64,000 nucleotides of DNA from Alistipes sp. (GTDB taxonomy: Bacteria > Bacteroidota > Bacteroidia > Bacteroidales > Rikenellaceae), in assembly GCA_020026415.1 (NCBI GenBank), contig JAHHQL010000009.1, positions 22,247 through 86,246 of the forward strand. The letters run 5' to 3'. A program made the translations under genes and the position numbers. This document shows positions 6,814-16,286 of this stretch, one piece after another. Numbering within the stretch: the first letter of the stretch is position 1; each line of letters opens with the position of its first letter. The notes below the pieces were generated by a model. That model saw only the letters and a list, made by a program, of their open reading frames with translations. It made no database searches and was not told the DNA's origin.

Positions 6814-9800
6814 TTACTTGATATGCACCAACTGATCTTCGGGTGTACCGCACGTGCGGAAGAAGGCGTTCATCTCCTCGACAAGTTCCGTACGGCGGGC
6901 ATCAATTGCAAGTCCGTACATCTCGTACAACTCATTGATGACGGCATCGAGTGCCTGATCGCTCAGATTGTTCGAGGTGTCGTCGATCTTGGCGATGTCC
7001 TGACGCACGAATCGGCGCAGATGCTCGTCGGCAAGGCGCACGGCCTCCTCGTTACCCATATAACCTGCCATGTAGTAGGATTCGAGAATGGGGCTGTAAT
7101 CGTGGAAGGTGCTCTTTGCAGAAAGCATCTTTTGTTCGACTGCCTGCCACATCGGCACGATCAGATCACCGCGGTTGCGGTAGTACAATTCGCGCGAGAT
7201 CTGGGCGAAGAGCAGGTCGTATTGAGCCGTCAGCAGATCGTCCGACCAGATCTGGGCGGTGAGTTCGCTGAGCACCTCCTTACGTGCGCTGTCCAGCAAC
7301 AGACCGTAGAGCATGGCAAATTCGTCGATCTTCTCGAAGTGTTGCTCCATGACCAGATCGCCCATATAACCGCCGAAGGTGGCGTAGTAGCGCAGGTATT
7401 CAAAGAGCGAACGGGCGTATTTGCGGGCAAGGTCGTCACCCTTGGCGGCTGCCGTTTCATCACCCAAAAGGGAAGCGGTGTAATAACCCTCAAGGAAGCA
7501 GGTCGTATTGGTGGGCGTGAAACGGACTTGTTCCACGGGGAGCCGTTTCAACCCTAAGTCAAGCAACTCGACTGCCTCCGTAACCTTGCTGCGGATCGCC
7601 TCTGTGTCGGGTACCTCCGACATTGAGATCTTCGAGGCATCGATCAGAAGGGTCTTCGCCACACGGGCGAACGCTTCGCGGGCGTGCGACGAACGCAGGT
7701 TGTATTGGATGAAGAAATCGCAATAGACATCGGGATCTTCCAGATTGCCGTAGCGGAACGTATTCTTGAGCAACGGCACCACGTAGGTGGGGTCGATGCG
7801 GCCGATTTCGCGTCCGTCGATCGGCGTGCGGATCGGCACAAGACGATAGGCGAAGCCGTCGAACTGGAGGTATTCGATCAACCCCAAGTCCTGAAAAATA
7901 AAGGGCTGGGTGGCGTAGATCGGGCGTTTCCAGTCGAAGTGTGCCAGCATGTCGAGGAGCATCAGATCCTTCTTGTCGATCGAATTGCGCTTCAGTTCGA
8001 AGTGGATCGTATCGACCATCTTGTCGCGATCCTCCTCACGGACGATGCCCGCAGCGATGGCGTTCTCCTTATTCACGGGCAGAGCCAACTTCTTGGCGGG
8101 GATGTAGTCGATGTAGGTGCCGTCGCCGATGGGGAGTTGCGTGCGGCGGTCGTTGTCGCGCACGAAGTCGATCACCTCGTCAAGCGAAGCCTCGCTGTTC
8201 AAGCGATCCACCACGGGTACAAAGTCGTTGCAGAGCGTGTATTTGCTGCGCGGCAGGGTGAAGGGAACACCCGCAGCCTCGTTGGCACGGGTCTTCATCT
8301 CATCGACATACCATTCGCCGTTGAGGTAGGAGGTGTTCATGATGCGCACATCGGTACGCACGCCGTAGATCTCCTGATTGTTCCACAGAGGGAAGGTGTC
8401 ATTATCGCCGAAGTTGAGTATGATCGAATTGGGAAGGGTGGACATCAGGTAGTTCCATCCCATATCGCGGGCAAAGTACCGGTTCGAGCGGTCGTGGTCG
8501 TCCCAGTTCTGGGCGGCGAGGATCGACGGGACGCTCAGGCACAGCAGGGTCGCTCCTGCGGCGGCGAGCGTCTGGCGTTTCTTGAGCAGTGCGGCGAGCA
8601 TCTCGTGGAATGCCATCACACCCAGTCCGATCCAGATCGAGAAGGCGTAGAACGAACCCGCATACACGTAGTCGCGTTCGCGGGGCTCGCCGGGCGACGA
8701 GTTGAAGTAGAAGACCAGAGCGATACCCGTCATGATGAAGAGCATCATCACGATCGAGAAGTTACGCTGGTCGCGGTTCAACTGATAGAACAGACCCACC
8801 AAACCCAACAGGAACGGCAGGAAATAGTAGGTGTTGCGCCCCTTGTTCTCGGCCACCTCGCGCGGGAGGTTGTCCTGCGGCCCCAGATACAATTCGTCCA
8901 CGGCCTTGATGCCCGACATCCAGTTGCCGTCGATGAAGGCGTTCGAGTAGGGTTGAATATCGCTCTGGCGTCCCACGAAATTCCACAGGAAATAACGCCA
9001 GTACATATAGCTCAACTGATAGCTGAAGAAGAAACGCAGGTTTTCGCCGAACGTGGGTTCCACGACGCTCTGCGGATCGCCGTATTCGTCGGTATAGTGA
9101 ACCAGACGGCCGAAATCGAGTACCTCCTTGCGGACGGGGCGTCCTTGGGCGTCGCGGACGATTTCGCCCTTGTCGTTACGCTCGACATCGGTCTTGGTGC
9201 GGTATGCCGCCCATGTCTTGTACTCTTCGGCCGTGTGCGAAGGATCCCACATACGGGGGAAGAAGTGGATGAACTGCGGGTCGTGTTCGTAGCCCTGCAA
9301 AACTTTGGCAGCCTTGTATTTGCCGTCCTCACCGATATAGAACGTATTCTTCATCTTGTATTTGTCGCTCAGTTTCGGCGCATTGAAGTAAGGGCCGAAG
9401 AGCAGCGGTTTGGAGCCGTACTGTTCGCGGTTGAGGAACGAGAGCAACGCCTGCGGGTTGTCGGGATTGTTGGAGTTCATCGGCGGATTGGCGGCGGCGC
9501 GGATGGTGATCGAGGCGTAGGACGAGTAGCCCACGAGGATCATCGTTACGGACAAAAGCAGCGTATTCCAGAAGACAAGACCTTTTTTGTGGGTCTTCCA
9601 TGTGAGCCATCCCATGCCGCCGATCAGAGCCAGCGAGAAAACGACCATACCCGAATTGACGGGAAGACCGAACGAATTGACGAACAGCACATCGACCATC
9701 GCACCGCACCATACAGTGAAAGGGATGATCAGTTTGTAGATGAAGAGCAGGGCGGCGCAACCGGCAATAAATGTCAGAAGGATACCCTTGAAGGTCACGC

Positions 9801-10437
9801 GGTCGGTTCTTCGGAAGTAGTAGATGAACGCCAGTGCGGGCATCGTCAGAAGATTGAGGATGTGCACACCGATCGAAAGTCCCATCAGGTAGGCGATCAG
9901 CACGATCCAACGCAGGGCGTGGGGTTCGTCGGCCTGTTCCTCCCATTTGAGCATGAGCCACACGACCAGTGCGGTGAACATCGACGAGAGGGCATAAACC
10001 TCGCCCTCGACGGCCGAGAACCAGAACGTGTCGGTGAAGGTGTAGGCCAGTGCGCCCACCGCACCCGAACCGAGGATGGCGACAATGTTCCCCGTGGAGA
10101 GTTCTTCGCCGCGGCGTGTGACGATGCGGCGCGCGAGGTGGGTGATCGTCCAGAACAGGAACAGGATGCAGAAGGCACTTGCCATGGAGTTCATGGCATT
10201 GACGGCGATGCCCACATAGTCGGGGTTGCCGAACGCAAAGAGCGTGGCCAGACGTGCCAGCATCATGAAGAGCGGGGCGCCGGGCGGGTGTCCCACCTCA
10301 AGTTTATAGGAGGTGGCGATAAATTCCGAGCAGTCCCAGAGGCTCGAAACGGGTTCCATCGTCAGCAGGTAAACCAGTGCCGCCACAGCGAACACCGACC
10401 AGCCGACAAGGTTGTTCCATCGTTTGAATTGTTCCAT
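6814..10437 (-). CDS. DUF2723 / glycosyltransferase-117-type giant membrane protein
   Basis: A 1207-aa polytopic membrane protein. About ten hydrophobic segments lie in the first 340 residues, with a second group around 530-650, then a long soluble C-terminal part. The N-terminus shows the DUF2723 signature: LLTMEPVSSLWDCSEFI near residues 24-40, then LEVGHPPGAPLFMMLARL, with acidic and His residues placed like those of GT-C-fold glycosyltransferases that use lipid-linked sugars. The animal homologue TMEM260 is a protein O-mannosyltransferase. In Bacteroidota the family is widespread, and a role in periplasmic protein or glycan mannosylation is inferred, not shown. A later segment, YFNSSPGEPRERDYVYAGSF, is also typical of family members. 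It is transcribed alone, divergent from cysS. Confidence 0.85.
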   Translation of the reverse strand: MEQFKRWNNLVGWSVFAVAALVYLLTMEPVSSLWDCSEFIATSYKLEVGHPPGAPLFMMLARLATLFAFGNPDYVGIAVNAMNSMASAFCILFLFWTITHLARRIVTRRGEELSTGNIVAILGSGAVGALAYTFTDTFWFSAVEGEVYALSSMFTALVVWLMLKWEEQADEPHALRWIVLIAYLMGLSIGVHILNLLTMPALAFIYYFRRTDRVTFKGILLTFIAGCAALLFIYKLIIPFTVWCGAMVDVLFVNSFGLPVNSGMVVFSLALIGGMGWLTWKTHKKGLVFWNTLLLSVTMILVGYSSYASITIRAAANPPMNSNNPDNPQALLSFLNREQYGSKPLLFGPYFNAPKLSDKYKMKNTFYIGEDGKYKAAKVLQGYEHDPQFIHFFPRMWDPSHTAEEYKTWAAYRTKTDVERNDKGEIVRDAQGRPVRKEVLDFGRLVHYTDEYGDPQSVVEPTFGENLRFFFSYQLSYMYWRYFLWNFVGRQSDIQPYSNAFIDGNWMSGIKAVDELYLGPQDNLPREVAENKGRNTYYFLPFLLGLVGLFYQLNRDQRNFSIVMMLFIMTGIALVFYFNSSPGEPRERDYVYAGSFYAFSIWIGLGVMAFHEMLAALLKKRQTLAAAGATLLCLSVPSILAAQNWDDHDRSNRYFARDMGWNYLMSTLPNSIILNFGDNDTFPLWNNQEIYGVRTDVRIMNTSYLNGEWYVDEMKTRANEAAGVPFTLPRSKYTLCNDFVPVVDRLNSEASLDEVIDFVRDNDRRTQLPIGDGTYIDYIPAKKLALPVNKENAIAAGIVREEDRDKMVDTIHFELKRNSIDKKDLMLLDMLAHFDWKRPIYATQPFIFQDLGLIEYLQFDGFAYRLVPIRTPIDGREIGRIDPTYVVPLLKNTFRYGNLEDPDVYCDFFIQYNLRSSHAREAFARVAKTLLIDASKISMSEVPDTEAIRSKVTEAVELLDLGLKRLPVEQVRFTPTNTTCFLEGYYTASLLGDETAAAKGDDLARKYARSLFEYLRYYATFGGYMGDLVMEQHFEKIDEFAMLYGLLLDSARKEVLSELTAQIWSDDLLTAQYDLLFAQISRELYYRNRGDLIVPMWQAVEQKMLSAKSTFHDYSPILESYYMAGYMGNEEAVRLADEHLRRFVRQDIAKIDDTSNNLSDQALDAVINELYEMYGLAIDARRTELVEEMNAFFRTCGTPEDQLVHIK

Positions 10438-10580
10438 AAGTTGTCAAAAGGAATTTGTTTGAATTGCAAAATTAAGAAAATAACGTCGATTTCCACCCAA
10501 AATTACCTATAAAAGACACTCTTTGGCAGGATTACGATGAAAAAGCTGCGCCGAAAAGGGAAAAATCCCCATTTTATTTG

Positions 10581-10588
10581 TAAATTTG
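10581..10588 (+). promoter_or_regulatory. -7 box of the cysS promoter
   Basis: TAAATTTG matches TAnnTTTG exactly and lies about 120 nt before the cysS ATG. It is in the 269-nt divergent spacer shared with the DUF2723 gene; nothing else was recognised in that spacer. Confidence 0.55.
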
Positions 10589-10706
10589 TGACGAGTAAGT
10601 CCCCGCCGGAAGAAACGGGGAAAATGATATACACTGTTTTACGGATTTGCACGGGGAACGGAAAACCCCGAAAATGCAACATCCCCAAATCAAAACCAAT
10701 TACACT

Positions 10707-12188
10707 ATGGATTCCAAACTGGTACTCTACAATACGCTCTCCCGCCGCAAGGAAGAGTTCGAGCCCCTGACTCCGGGTCGTGTGGGCATGTATGTCTGCG
10801 GACCCACGGTTTACGGCGATCCCCATTTGGGACACGCGCGTCCGTCGGTCACTTTCGATCTTTTGTTCCGTTACCTCAAATCGCTCGGTTACAAGGTGCG
10901 TTATGTGCGCAACATCACCGATGTGGGACATCTGGAACACGATGCCGACGAGGGCGAGGACAAGATCCAGAAGAAGGCACGTCTGGAACAACTCGAACCC
11001 ATGGAGGTGGCGCAGTACTATACGGAGCGTTACCACCGTGCGATGGATGCACTCAACGTGCAGAGCCCGTCGATCGAGCCGCACGCTTCGGGTCACATCA
11101 TCGAGCAGATCGAATTTACGAAGAAGATTCTGGAGGAAGGCTTTGCCTACATCTCCAACGGATCGGTCTATTTCGATGTGGAGAAATACAATGCCAAGTA
11201 TAACTACGGCCGTCTGTCGGGGCGTAACCTCGACGACATCGTGGAGAACACCCGCGAGTTGGACGGTCAGAGCGACAAACACCACTCCTACGACTTCGCA
11301 TTGTGGAAAAAGGCATCGCCCGAACACATCATGCGCTGGCCTTCGCCGTGGAGCGACGGTTTCCCCGGCTGGCACATCGAGTGCTCGACGATGAGTACGC
11401 GCTACTTGGGTGAGCGTTTCGACATCCACGGAGGCGGTATGGATCTGATGTTCCCGCACCACGAGTGCGAGATCGCCCAATCGACCGCCGCGCTGGGGCA
11501 TGACTCGGCGCGTTTCTGGATGCACAACAACATGATCACGATCAACGGCCGCAAGATGGGTAAGTCGCTGGGTAACTTCATTACTCTGGAGCAGTTGTTC
11601 ACGGGGACGCACGACCTTCTGGAGAAGGCCTACTCGCCGATGACCATCCGTTTCTTCGTGCTTCAGGCACACTACCGTTCGACGCTCGACTTCTCGAACG
11701 AGGCGTTGCAGGCTGCCGAGAAGGGTTACGAGCGTCTGATGAAAGGTGTGGAGACGCTCGGAAAGGTAAAACCTTCGGCCGCATCGTCGGTCAATCCCGA
11801 AGAGTTGGAGGATCGTTGCCGTTGCGCGATGGACGATGATCTGAACTCGCCGCAGGTGATCTCCGCCCTGTTCGACTGGGTGCGCGTCATCAACTCGCTC
11901 GCCGACGGCAAGGAGACGATCACCGAGAGTGATCTGGAGTTGTTGCGCAAGACGGTCGATCTGTGGGTGTCCGACATCCTCGGATTGAAGAACGAACGCA
12001 CGACCGATGCACAGTCGGGTGCGGGCCGCGACTATGTGACTCCGCTGGTTGAGATGCTGCTTGCCGAACGTGTCAAGGCACGTCAGGCCAAGGACTGGGC
12101 TGCCTCGGACCGCATCCGCGACGGACTGGCTGCCGCCGGCATCCGCGTCAAGGACGGCAAGGAGGGCACGGATTGGGAACTGGAGTAA
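10707..12188 (+). CDS. cysS: Cysteine--tRNA ligase
   Basis: A 493-aa class I synthetase that charges tRNA-Cys. The HIGH motif is HLGH at residues 40-43 in GDPHLGHARP; KMGKS in NGRKMGKSLGNF is the KMSKS loop. Zinc-site residues fit the family: C31 in VCGPTVYG, Cys in WHIECSTM, and HHECE. The C-terminal helical part (DALR-like and tail) ends in GTDWELE. The start is placed at ATG 10707 (MDSKLVLYNT); an upstream in-frame start would add 20 residues that do not align with the family. It is followed by a GC-rich hairpin and then prfB. Confidence 0.97.
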   Translation: MDSKLVLYNTLSRRKEEFEPLTPGRVGMYVCGPTVYGDPHLGHARPSVTFDLLFRYLKSLGYKVRYVRNITDVGHLEHDADEGEDKIQKKARLEQLEPMEVAQYYTERYHRAMDALNVQSPSIEPHASGHIIEQIEFTKKILEEGFAYISNGSVYFDVEKYNAKYNYGRLSGRNLDDIVENTRELDGQSDKHHSYDFALWKKASPEHIMRWPSPWSDGFPGWHIECSTMSTRYLGERFDIHGGGMDLMFPHHECEIAQSTAALGHDSARFWMHNNMITINGRKMGKSLGNFITLEQLFTGTHDLLEKAYSPMTIRFFVLQAHYRSTLDFSNEALQAAEKGYERLMKGVETLGKVKPSAASSVNPEELEDRCRCAMDDDLNSPQVISALFDWVRVINSLADGKETITESDLELLRKTVDLWVSDILGLKNERTTDAQSGAGRDYVTPLVEMLLAERVKARQAKDWAASDRIRDGLAAAGIRVKDGKEGTDWELE

Positions 12189-12210
12189 GGATTGCTCCCC
12201 GATGAGTTAT

Positions 12211-12260
12211 GCGACCGCACAACCCTCCGAAGAGGTTCGGAAGGTGGCGGTCGCTTTGTT
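12211..12260 (+). terminator. Weak terminator-like hairpin between cysS and prfB
   Basis: GCGACCGC at 12211-12218 pairs with GCGGTCGC at 12247-12254, with an inner ACCCTCCGAA/TTCGGAAGGT pairing. The following T-tract is interrupted (TTTGTTTG), so termination may be partial. Confidence 0.5.
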
Positions 12261-12284
12261 TGAAGATTAAACGAAAAGGAAAAT

Positions 12285-13394
12285 ATGGTACTTGCAGATC
12301 AGATCAGGGATCTCGAAATGCGCCGTGAGGCTTTGGAACGTTGTCTGGACATCGACCGGAAGCGCATCGACCTTCAGAACGAGGAGGAGAAGACTCAGGA
12401 ACCCGATTTTTGGGAGAATCCCGATGCGGCACGCGAACAACTGCGCAAAGTCGCCGGAATCAAGGCATGGATCGAGGATTACGATGCGGTACGCCGTCAG
12501 GTGGAGGATCTTTCGCTGATGCCCGACTTCCTGAAAGAGGGAGTGGTCACCGAAGAGGAGACGGACGAGCAGTATGCCCGTGCCGTGGAGGCGGTCGAGA
12601 AACTCGAACTTAAAAATATGTTGCGCGGCGAGGAGGATCACCTCGGTGCGATTGTCGATATCAATGCGGGTGCAGGCGGTACGGAGGCTCTGGATTGGGC
12701 GTCGATGCTGCTGCGCATGTACACACGTTGGGGCGAGAAACACGGCTACAAGATCCGTATGCTCGACTATCAGGCGGGTGACGAGGTGGGTGTCAAGTCG
12801 TGTACGATGGAGTTCGAGGGCGAGTATGCCTACGGTTACCTCAAGAGCGAAAACGGCGTGCACCGCATGGTGCGTCTGTCGCCGTTCAATGCCAACAACA
12901 AGCGTCAGACGACCTTTGCATCGGTGTTTGTGTCGCCCGCGGTGGACGATTCGATCGAGATCACGGTCAATCCGTCGGACATCGAGTGGGATACGTTCCG
13001 TTCGTCGGGTGCGGGTGGTCAGAATGTCAATAAGGTCGAGACGGCCGTGCGTCTGCACTACCACGGCAAGGATGCCGATACGGGCGAACCCGTCGAGTTC
13101 CTGATCGAGAACATGGAGACCCGTTCGCAGCTGATGAACCGCGAAAATGCCATGCGCCTGCTGAAGAGCAAACTCTATCAGCGCGAGTTGGACAAGCGAA
13201 TGGCCACGCAGCAGGCTCTGGAGGCGACGAAAAAGAAGATCGAGTGGGGTTCGCAGATCCGCTCGTATGTCTTTGACGACCGCCGCGTGAAGGATCACCG
13301 CACGGGCGTGCAGACCTCCAATGTGGAGGCGGTGATGGATGGCGACATAGATGCCTTCATCAAGGGTTATCTGATGGAATTTGGAGGAAAATAG
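12285..13394 (+). CDS. prfB: Peptide chain release factor 2
   Basis: A 369-aa factor that reads UGA and UAA stop codons in the ribosomal A site and triggers peptide release. The tripeptide SPF at residues 199-201 (RLSPFN) marks RF2 and not RF1. GGQ at 244-246 is the catalytic loop reaching the peptidyl transferase centre. The N-terminal domain covers residues 1-110. In most bacteria prfB carries an in-frame UGA near codon 25 that needs a +1 shift. Here the matching place, L21-D22 (CTG GAC at 12345-12350), is continuous, so the whole protein is read in one frame. The stop at 13394 lies 1 nt before the next start, so the two genes are probably cotranscribed. Confidence 0.97.
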   Translation: MVLADQIRDLEMRREALERCLDIDRKRIDLQNEEEKTQEPDFWENPDAAREQLRKVAGIKAWIEDYDAVRRQVEDLSLMPDFLKEGVVTEEETDEQYARAVEAVEKLELKNMLRGEEDHLGAIVDINAGAGGTEALDWASMLLRMYTRWGEKHGYKIRMLDYQAGDEVGVKSCTMEFEGEYAYGYLKSENGVHRMVRLSPFNANNKRQTTFASVFVSPAVDDSIEITVNPSDIEWDTFRSSGAGGQNVNKVETAVRLHYHGKDADTGEPVEFLIENMETRSQLMNRENAMRLLKSKLYQRELDKRMATQQALEATKKKIEWGSQIRSYVFDDRRVKDHRTGVQTSNVEAVMDGDIDAFIKGYLMEFGGK

Positions 13395-13395
13395 C

Positions 13396-14577
13396 ATGAA
13401 GCGGATTTTGTGCCTGATCGTCCTTTTGGGCGCGGCGTGGACGGCCTTGGCGGGCACGCCTGCCGGGGTTGAGGTCGGTATGGCCGACACGACCGCCTAC
13501 TTTCCCCTGCTCAGAGGACGGCGGGTGGCACTTCTGTGTAACCGTACCTCGGTGGCGCGGTTCGGGGAGGTACAGACGCATCTGGTCGATCTGCTGCACG
13601 AGCGCGGATTCGACATCCGGGGCATCTTTTCGCCCGAACACGGATTCCGCGGTACGGCCGATGCGGGCGAGACGGTACGCAATTCGGTCGATTCCGCCAC
13701 GGGGATTCCGATCCTGTCGCTCTACAACGGTCGGGTGCACCGACCCTCGGACGAGGTGATGCGGAGTTTCGATGTGCTGGTAGTCGATTTGCAGGATGTG
13801 GGGTTGCGATTTTACACCTACTATATCTCGATGTTGCGTCTGGCGGAGGCGGCTGCCGATTTCGGACAGGAGGTGATCGTCCTCGACCGCCCCAATCCCA
13901 ACGGCAACCACATCGACGGCCCCGTGTTGGACATGAAATACAAGTCGGGAGTCGGGGCACTGCCCATTCCCGTGCTGCACGGCCTTACGATGGGTGAGAT
14001 CGCCCTGATGGCCAAGGGTGAAGGATGGGTGAAACCCTTCAAACTGACGGTGGTGGGGTGTCGCAATTACACCCACTCGACGGAGTATGTGTTGCCCGTT
14101 GCGCCGTCACCCAATCTGAAAACCCAACGTGCGATTTACCTCTATGCGTCGCTCTGTCTGTTCGAGGGGACGCCTCTGAGTGTCGGTCGCGGTACGCCCC
14201 GTCCGTTCGAGTGTTTCGGACATCCGCGTCTGAAAGCCGAGGATGGGTACGAACACCTCTTTACGCCCGTATCGTGTGCGGGGGCGAAGCATCCCGTGTT
14301 GGAGGGGCAGGTGTGTCGCGGGTCGGACTTGAGCCACATGCCGTTGGAGGATGCCCGCAAGGTGGGTTTTTCGCTCAAATATCTGACGGATGCCTGTCGG
14401 GCGATGGGTATCGGCGAAAAGTTTTTTACGCCGATGTTCGAAAAGTTGGCGGGCGTGGGTTATGTCCGCGAAATGATCCTCCGCGGGGCAACGGAGGAGG
14501 AGATTCGCGCCCGTTGGGCGGATGAGGTGGAACGCTACAAAGTGTTGCGTAAAAAGTACCTCATCTACGCCGAATAG
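13396..14577 (+). CDS. DUF1343 / NamZ-type exo-beta-N-acetylmuramidase, secreted
   Basis: A 393-aa protein with a signal peptide: MKR, a hydrophobic core to about residue 18, and a probable cut after ALA19. The mature part is a DUF1343 protein (GH171), with FSPEHGFRG, LSLYNGRVHRPS and VVDLQDVGLRFYTY in the order expected. Relatives such as Bacillus YbbC/NamZ and Tannerella NamZ remove terminal MurNAc from peptidoglycan fragments. A periplasmic role in wall turnover or MurNAc salvage follows, though no MurNAc uptake or kinase gene is next to it. ATG 13396 is used because it begins a proper signal peptide. A GTG/TTG-type start at 13381 would overlap prfB and add five residues. Confidence 0.88.
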   Translation: MKRILCLIVLLGAAWTALAGTPAGVEVGMADTTAYFPLLRGRRVALLCNRTSVARFGEVQTHLVDLLHERGFDIRGIFSPEHGFRGTADAGETVRNSVDSATGIPILSLYNGRVHRPSDEVMRSFDVLVVDLQDVGLRFYTYYISMLRLAEAAADFGQEVIVLDRPNPNGNHIDGPVLDMKYKSGVGALPIPVLHGLTMGEIALMAKGEGWVKPFKLTVVGCRNYTHSTEYVLPVAPSPNLKTQRAIYLYASLCLFEGTPLSVGRGTPRPFECFGHPRLKAEDGYEHLFTPVSCAGAKHPVLEGQVCRGSDLSHMPLEDARKVGFSLKYLTDACRAMGIGEKFFTPMFEKLAGVGYVREMILRGATEEEIRARWADEVERYKVLRKKYLIYAE

Positions 14578-14639
14578 CGAATGCGGGGCGGGAGTGTGAA
14601 ATTTCTGCCCGTATCGTTTTACAATCCCTCATTTATTTG

Positions 14640-14647
14640 TATCTTTG
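14640..14647 (+). promoter_or_regulatory. -7 box of the glyS promoter
   Basis: TATCTTTG is a perfect -7 box 37 nt before the glyS ATG. A TTTT element at 14617-14620 is 19 nt upstream in the -33 position. Confidence 0.65.
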
Positions 14648-14684
14648 CCTTTTCAAGAGCAAAAAACTAATAAACGCAATATCA

Positions 14685-16226
14685 ATGACTCAGGAAGAAC
14701 TTTTTAAGAAACTGGTCGCACACTGCAAGGAGTACGGATTTGTATTCCCTTCGAGTGAAATCTACGATGGTCTTGGTGCCGTGTACGATTACGGCCAAAA
14801 CGGTGTTGAACTCAAGAACAACATCAAACGTTACTGGTGGGATTCGATGGTGAAACTCCACGAGAACATCGTCGGTCTGGATGCCGCAATCTTCATGCAC
14901 CCCAAAACATGGGAGGCTTCGGGTCACCTCAGCGCATTCAACGATCCCTTGATCGACAACAAGGATTCGAAGAAGCGTTACCGTGCCGACGTATTGGTCG
15001 AGGACTGGATGGCCAAGCAGGACGAGAAAATCGAGAAGGAGGTCGAGAAGGCCCGCAAGCGTTTCGGCGAAAAGTTCGATGAGGCTCAATACCGTGCCAC
15101 CTCGCCCCGTGTCTTGGAGACCGTGAAGCATCGTGACGAGATTCACGCCCGTTTTACCAAAGCATTGAACGACAACGATCTGGGCGAATTGCGTCAGATC
15201 ATCATCGACTGCGAAATCGTATGTCCGATTTCGGGTACGCGCAACTGGACGGAGGTGCGTCAGTTCAACCTGATGTTCTCGACGCAGATGGGTTCGACGG
15301 CCGATGCCGCCAACACCATCTACCTGCGTCCCGAGACCGCACAGGGTATTTTCGTGAACTTCCTCAATGTGCAGAAGACCGGCCGTATGAAACTGCCGTT
15401 CGGTATCGCACAGATCGGCAAGGCGTTCCGTAACGAGATCGTCGCCCGTCAGTTCATCTTCCGTATGCGCGAGTTCGAGCAGATGGAGATGCAGTTCTTC
15501 GTGCGTCCCGGCACCGAAATGGAGTGGTGGAACACATGGAAGGAGCGTCGTATGGCATGGCACCGTGCTCTGGGCTTCGGCGACGACAACTATCAGTTCC
15601 ACGATCACGACAAACTGGCTCACTACGCCAATGCCGCAACCGACATCGAGTACAAGTTCCCGTTCGGCTTCAAGGAGGTCGAGGGTGTGCATTCGCGTAC
15701 CGATTTCGATCTCGGCAGCCACCAGAAATTCTCCGGCAAGAAGATTCAATACTTCGATCCCGAAACGGGCGAAAGTTACGTGCCTTATGTCGTGGAGACT
15801 TCGATCGGTCTGGATCGTATGTTCCTGCAAGTTATGTCGGCGGCTTACACCGAGGAGCAGCTGGAGAAGGATACCCGCGTGGTATTGCGTCTGCCGGCAT
15901 GTCTGGCTCCCGTCAAGGCTGCCGTTCTGCCCCTCGTGAAGAAGGACGGCATGCCGGAGAAGGCTCAGGAGATCGTGGATCTGCTCAAATACGATTTCAA
16001 CATCGTTTACGACGAGAAGGATTCGGTCGGCAAGCGTTACCGCCGTCAGGATGCAATCGGTACGCCGTTCTGCATTACGGTCGATGGTCAGACCTTGGAG
16101 GACAACACCGTTACGGTACGTCACCGCGATACGATGGAGCAGGAGCGCGTTGCCATCGACCAACTTTATCACATGGTCGAGGAGGAGTGCTCGTATCGCA
16201 AACTCTACAAAAAATTGCATTTGTAA
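14685..16226 (+). CDS. glyS: Glycine--tRNA ligase, homodimeric type
   Basis: A 513-aa class II synthetase of the single-chain alpha2 type also found in eukaryotes and archaea, not the alpha2beta2 E. coli form. Motif 2 lies in ARQFIFRMREFEQMEMQFF near residues 250-268. GLDRMFLQVM near the C-terminal third is the motif 3 region, and an anticodon-binding domain makes up the last 130 residues or so. The start is at ATG 14685 (MTQEELFKKL), which is right behind a good promoter; an upstream in-frame extension would overlap the -7 box. It precedes ruvX by 60 nt and may be cotranscribed with it. Confidence 0.96.
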   Translation: MTQEELFKKLVAHCKEYGFVFPSSEIYDGLGAVYDYGQNGVELKNNIKRYWWDSMVKLHENIVGLDAAIFMHPKTWEASGHLSAFNDPLIDNKDSKKRYRADVLVEDWMAKQDEKIEKEVEKARKRFGEKFDEAQYRATSPRVLETVKHRDEIHARFTKALNDNDLGELRQIIIDCEIVCPISGTRNWTEVRQFNLMFSTQMGSTADAANTIYLRPETAQGIFVNFLNVQKTGRMKLPFGIAQIGKAFRNEIVARQFIFRMREFEQMEMQFFVRPGTEMEWWNTWKERRMAWHRALGFGDDNYQFHDHDKLAHYANAATDIEYKFPFGFKEVEGVHSRTDFDLGSHQKFSGKKIQYFDPETGESYVPYVVETSIGLDRMFLQVMSAAYTEEQLEKDTRVVLRLPACLAPVKAAVLPLVKKDGMPEKAQEIVDLLKYDFNIVYDEKDSVGKRYRRQDAIGTPFCITVDGQTLEDNTVTVRHRDTMEQERVAIDQLYHMVEEECSYRKLYKKLHL

Positions 16227-16286
16227 AACGAGGGAGTCCGCTGACGGGACATTGAGCCGCGATTCGGATCGGGGCAGTCTTGTCGG

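Noticed and set aside
7684..10512. A 942-codon + strand frame opposite the DUF2723 gene
   Set aside because: No domain, low hydrophobicity, His/Val/Glu/Arg-rich. The minus-strand gene has family motifs and membrane helices.
12194..12284. A hidden first part of prfB with a programmed frameshift upstream of 12285
   Set aside because: The ORF already aligns from its Met to the family N-terminus, and no slippery CTTTGA with a stop is found in the expected place.
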